Shown: one piece after another, positions 62,166-64,000 of the stretch
Numbering within the stretch: the first letter of the stretch is position 1
Layout: each line of letters begins with the position of its first letter
NCBI RefSeq assembly: GCF_949987515.2
Contig: NC_082691.1
Location: 57,898,740 to 57,962,739 of the forward strand
DNA from: Delphinus delphis
Lineage: Eukaryota; Chordata; Mammalia; Artiodactyla; Delphinidae
DNA: 64,000 nt
Direction of reading: 5' to 3'
Translations under genes and position numbers: made by a program
The notes under the pieces: model-generated
Told to the model about the DNA's origin: nothing
The model's input: only the letters and a program-made list of their open reading frames with translations
The model's database searches: none

Positions 62166-62756
62166 TACCAATCTCCACTGTAAACCTCAGGATGACTGCA
62201 ACCCTGGACTGGCACAACCCCAAGACTTGCCATCTCTGGTTTATTGGCTCTCTTCTCTGGAACTGATCTCTGCAAATCAAAAACAGAAGTGCTGACAGCT
62301 CCCTGATCTCCAAATCTGCCTCTAAAGAAACGATGAGTTTTTCTTTCTCTGACGTCCAATTCAAAAATCCTTTAAGAGGTCTGTTAGGCTTGGGTCAGAT
62401 GTCCTCCCTGGAACTATCAACTATAACCAAATGTGTGGAGAAATATAATTGGATCAATCACCGGAAGAGTGCTTTCCAGAAAAAAGGTGGATATTTTATA
62501 TAAACAAAATGTATAACTAATGCAAAGGATTTCAGCCAATTTGAAAACACCTTCTTAAAATACCCTCTGTCCTTGCCTTTTAGAAAACTTCTAATGTGAA
62601 TATTTTCAGTGTCTTAGAACACCCTGGAACTTCCTACCAACTCTACTTTTCAAATGAAGGTTGAAATCTGCCCTTTTACTTAAATTTAAGTATTGGGGGA
62701 AAAATTGACCTGAGAGAGTAGGACAAGAGCATTGATATTTAAAACTGCTCTTGTAG

Positions 62757-64000
62757 AGACTTCCGGGAAGATGGCGGAAGAGTAAGACGCAGAGATCACC
62801 TTTCTCCCCATAGATACACCAGAAATACATCTACGCGTGGAACAACTCCTACGGAGCACCTACTGAACGCTGGCAGAAGACCTCAGACCTCCCAAAAGGC
62901 AAGGAACCCCCCACGTACCTGGTTAGGGCAAAAGAAAAAAATAAACAGAGACAAGAGGATAGGTACGGGTCCTGCACTAGCGGGAGAGAGCTGTGAAGGA
63001 GGAAAAGTGTCTACACACTAGGAAGCCCCTTCGTGGGCGGAGACTTCGGGTGGCGGAGTGGGGGAGCTTCGGAGGCGGAGACTGCGGGTGGTGGAGGCTG
63101 CGGGTGGCGGAGGCTGCGGGTGGCGGAGTGGGGGAGCTTGGGAGCCGCGGAGAAGAGCACAGCAACAGGGGTGCGGAGGGCAAAGCGGAGTGATTCCAGC
63201 GCAGACGGTCGGGCCGACCGGCACTCACCAGTGGAGAGGCTTGTCTGCTCGCCCGCCGGGGCGGGCGGGGCTGGGAGCTGAGGCTCCGGCTTCTGTCGGA
63301 GCCCCGGTAGAGGACTGAGGTTGGCGGCGTGAACACAGCCTGCAGGGCGTTAGTGCACCGCGGCTAGCCGGGAGGGAGTCCGGGGAGAAGTTTGGACCTG
63401 CCGAAGAGGCAAGAGACTTTTCCTTCCCTCTTTGTTTCCTGGTGCACGAGGAGAGGGGATTAAGAACACTGCTTAAGAGAGCTCCAGAGACGGGCGCGAG
63501 CCGTGGCTAAAAGTGTGGAGCCCAGAGACAGATATGAGACGCTAAGGCCTTTGCTGCCGCCACCAAGAAGCCTGTGTGCGAACACAGGTCACTATCCACA
63601 CCCCCTTCCATGGAGCCTGTGCAGCCCGCCACTGCCAGGGTCCCGGGATCCAGGGACAACTCCCCCGGGGGAACGCACGGCGCGCCTCAGGTTGGTGCAA
63701 CGTCACGCCGGCCTCTGCCGCCGCAGGCCCGCCCCACACTCCATGACCCTCCCTACCCCCCCGGCCTGAGTGAGCCAGAGCCTCCGAATCAGCGGCTCCT
63801 TTAACCCCATCCTGTCTGAGCAAAGAACAGACGCCCTCCGGCGACCTACACGCACAGGCGGGGCCAAATCCAAAGCTGAGCCCCTGGGAGCTGTGAGAAC
63901 AAAGAAGAGAAAGGGAAATCTCTCCCAGCAGCCTCAGAAGCAGCGGATTAAAGCTCCACAATCAACTTCATGTACCCTGCATCTGTGGAATACATGAATA
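62757..64000 (+). mobile_element. 5' end of a second L1, sense, cut by the window edge
   Basis: Begins near GACTTCCGGGAAGATGGCGG, the type of start seen in artiodactyl L1 5' UTRs, and continues GC-rich to the window end. Period-16 repeats (GGCTGCGGGTGGCGGA) sit at about 63080-63128 within a larger duplication of GCGGAGTGGGGGAGCTT (about 63052 and 63122). ORF1 is not reached. Whether it is intact cannot be judged. Confidence 0.8.

Larger units (their letters stand above)
60370..62756. other. Flank downstream of CBX3
   Basis: 60370-61650 and 62170-62756 show no gene or clear repeat. The piece between them is a CHR-2 SINE followed by a MIR. Confidence 0.55.

Overview
This is a mammalian nuclear window. 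It carries three protein genes in the order known from human chromosome 7p15: NFE2L3 (+), HNRNPA2B1 (-) and CBX3 (+). All three reading frames could be assembled exon by exon with canonical GT/AG junctions and consistent phases: 691 aa for NFE2L3, 353 aa for the B1 form of hnRNP A2/B1, and 183 aa for HP1-gamma. The repeats point to Cetartiodactyla and most likely a whale or dolphin. tRNA-derived SINEs of the CHR type are abundant and flanked by clean target-site duplications, there are artiodactyl-type L1 3' ends and mariner MITEs, and I saw no BovB or ruminant Bov-A element. The species call is inference.

Layout. 1-1371 is upstream DNA with two old MIRs, a C-rich tract and the GC-rich NFE2L3 promoter. 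1372-31942 is NFE2L3. Its roughly 23-kb first intron holds most of the mobile DNA, including a nearly full-length antisense L1 (8658-14312) with a visible 15-bp target duplication and a SINE nested in its ORF1. 32300-36570 is the tail-to-tail interval between NFE2L3 and HNRNPA2B1. 36570-46735 is HNRNPA2B1, with a long 3' UTR that has a proximal and a distal poly(A) signal. 45760-48400 is a CpG-rich divergent promoter region shared by HNRNPA2B1 and CBX3, the orthologue of the human ubiquitous chromatin opening element (A2UCOE). About 46900-58180 is CBX3. 58180-64000 is repeat-rich flank and ends inside the 5' UTR of a second, sense-oriented L1.

How the genes relate. HNRNPA2B1 (RNA processing) and CBX3 (heterochromatin adaptor) are housekeeping genes fired from one island. 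A perfect CRE palindrome lies between their start regions and several YY1-type motifs lie in HNRNPA2B1 intron 1. NFE2L3 encodes an ER-anchored CNC-bZIP factor with its own promoter and shows no sign of co-regulation with the pair.

Most unusual observations. First, CBX3 intron 2 contains an exon-like block (50554-50706) behind a good acceptor. It would splice in phase to CBX3 exon 2 and encode a 58-aa single-pass membrane microprotein. Second, exon-like segments in the distal HNRNPA2B1 3' UTR (36859-37610) join into a 65-codon open frame. Third, a closely spaced inverted SINE pair lies in CBX3 intron 4. No searches could be run, so family names for old repeats and comparisons with human proteins rest on recall.
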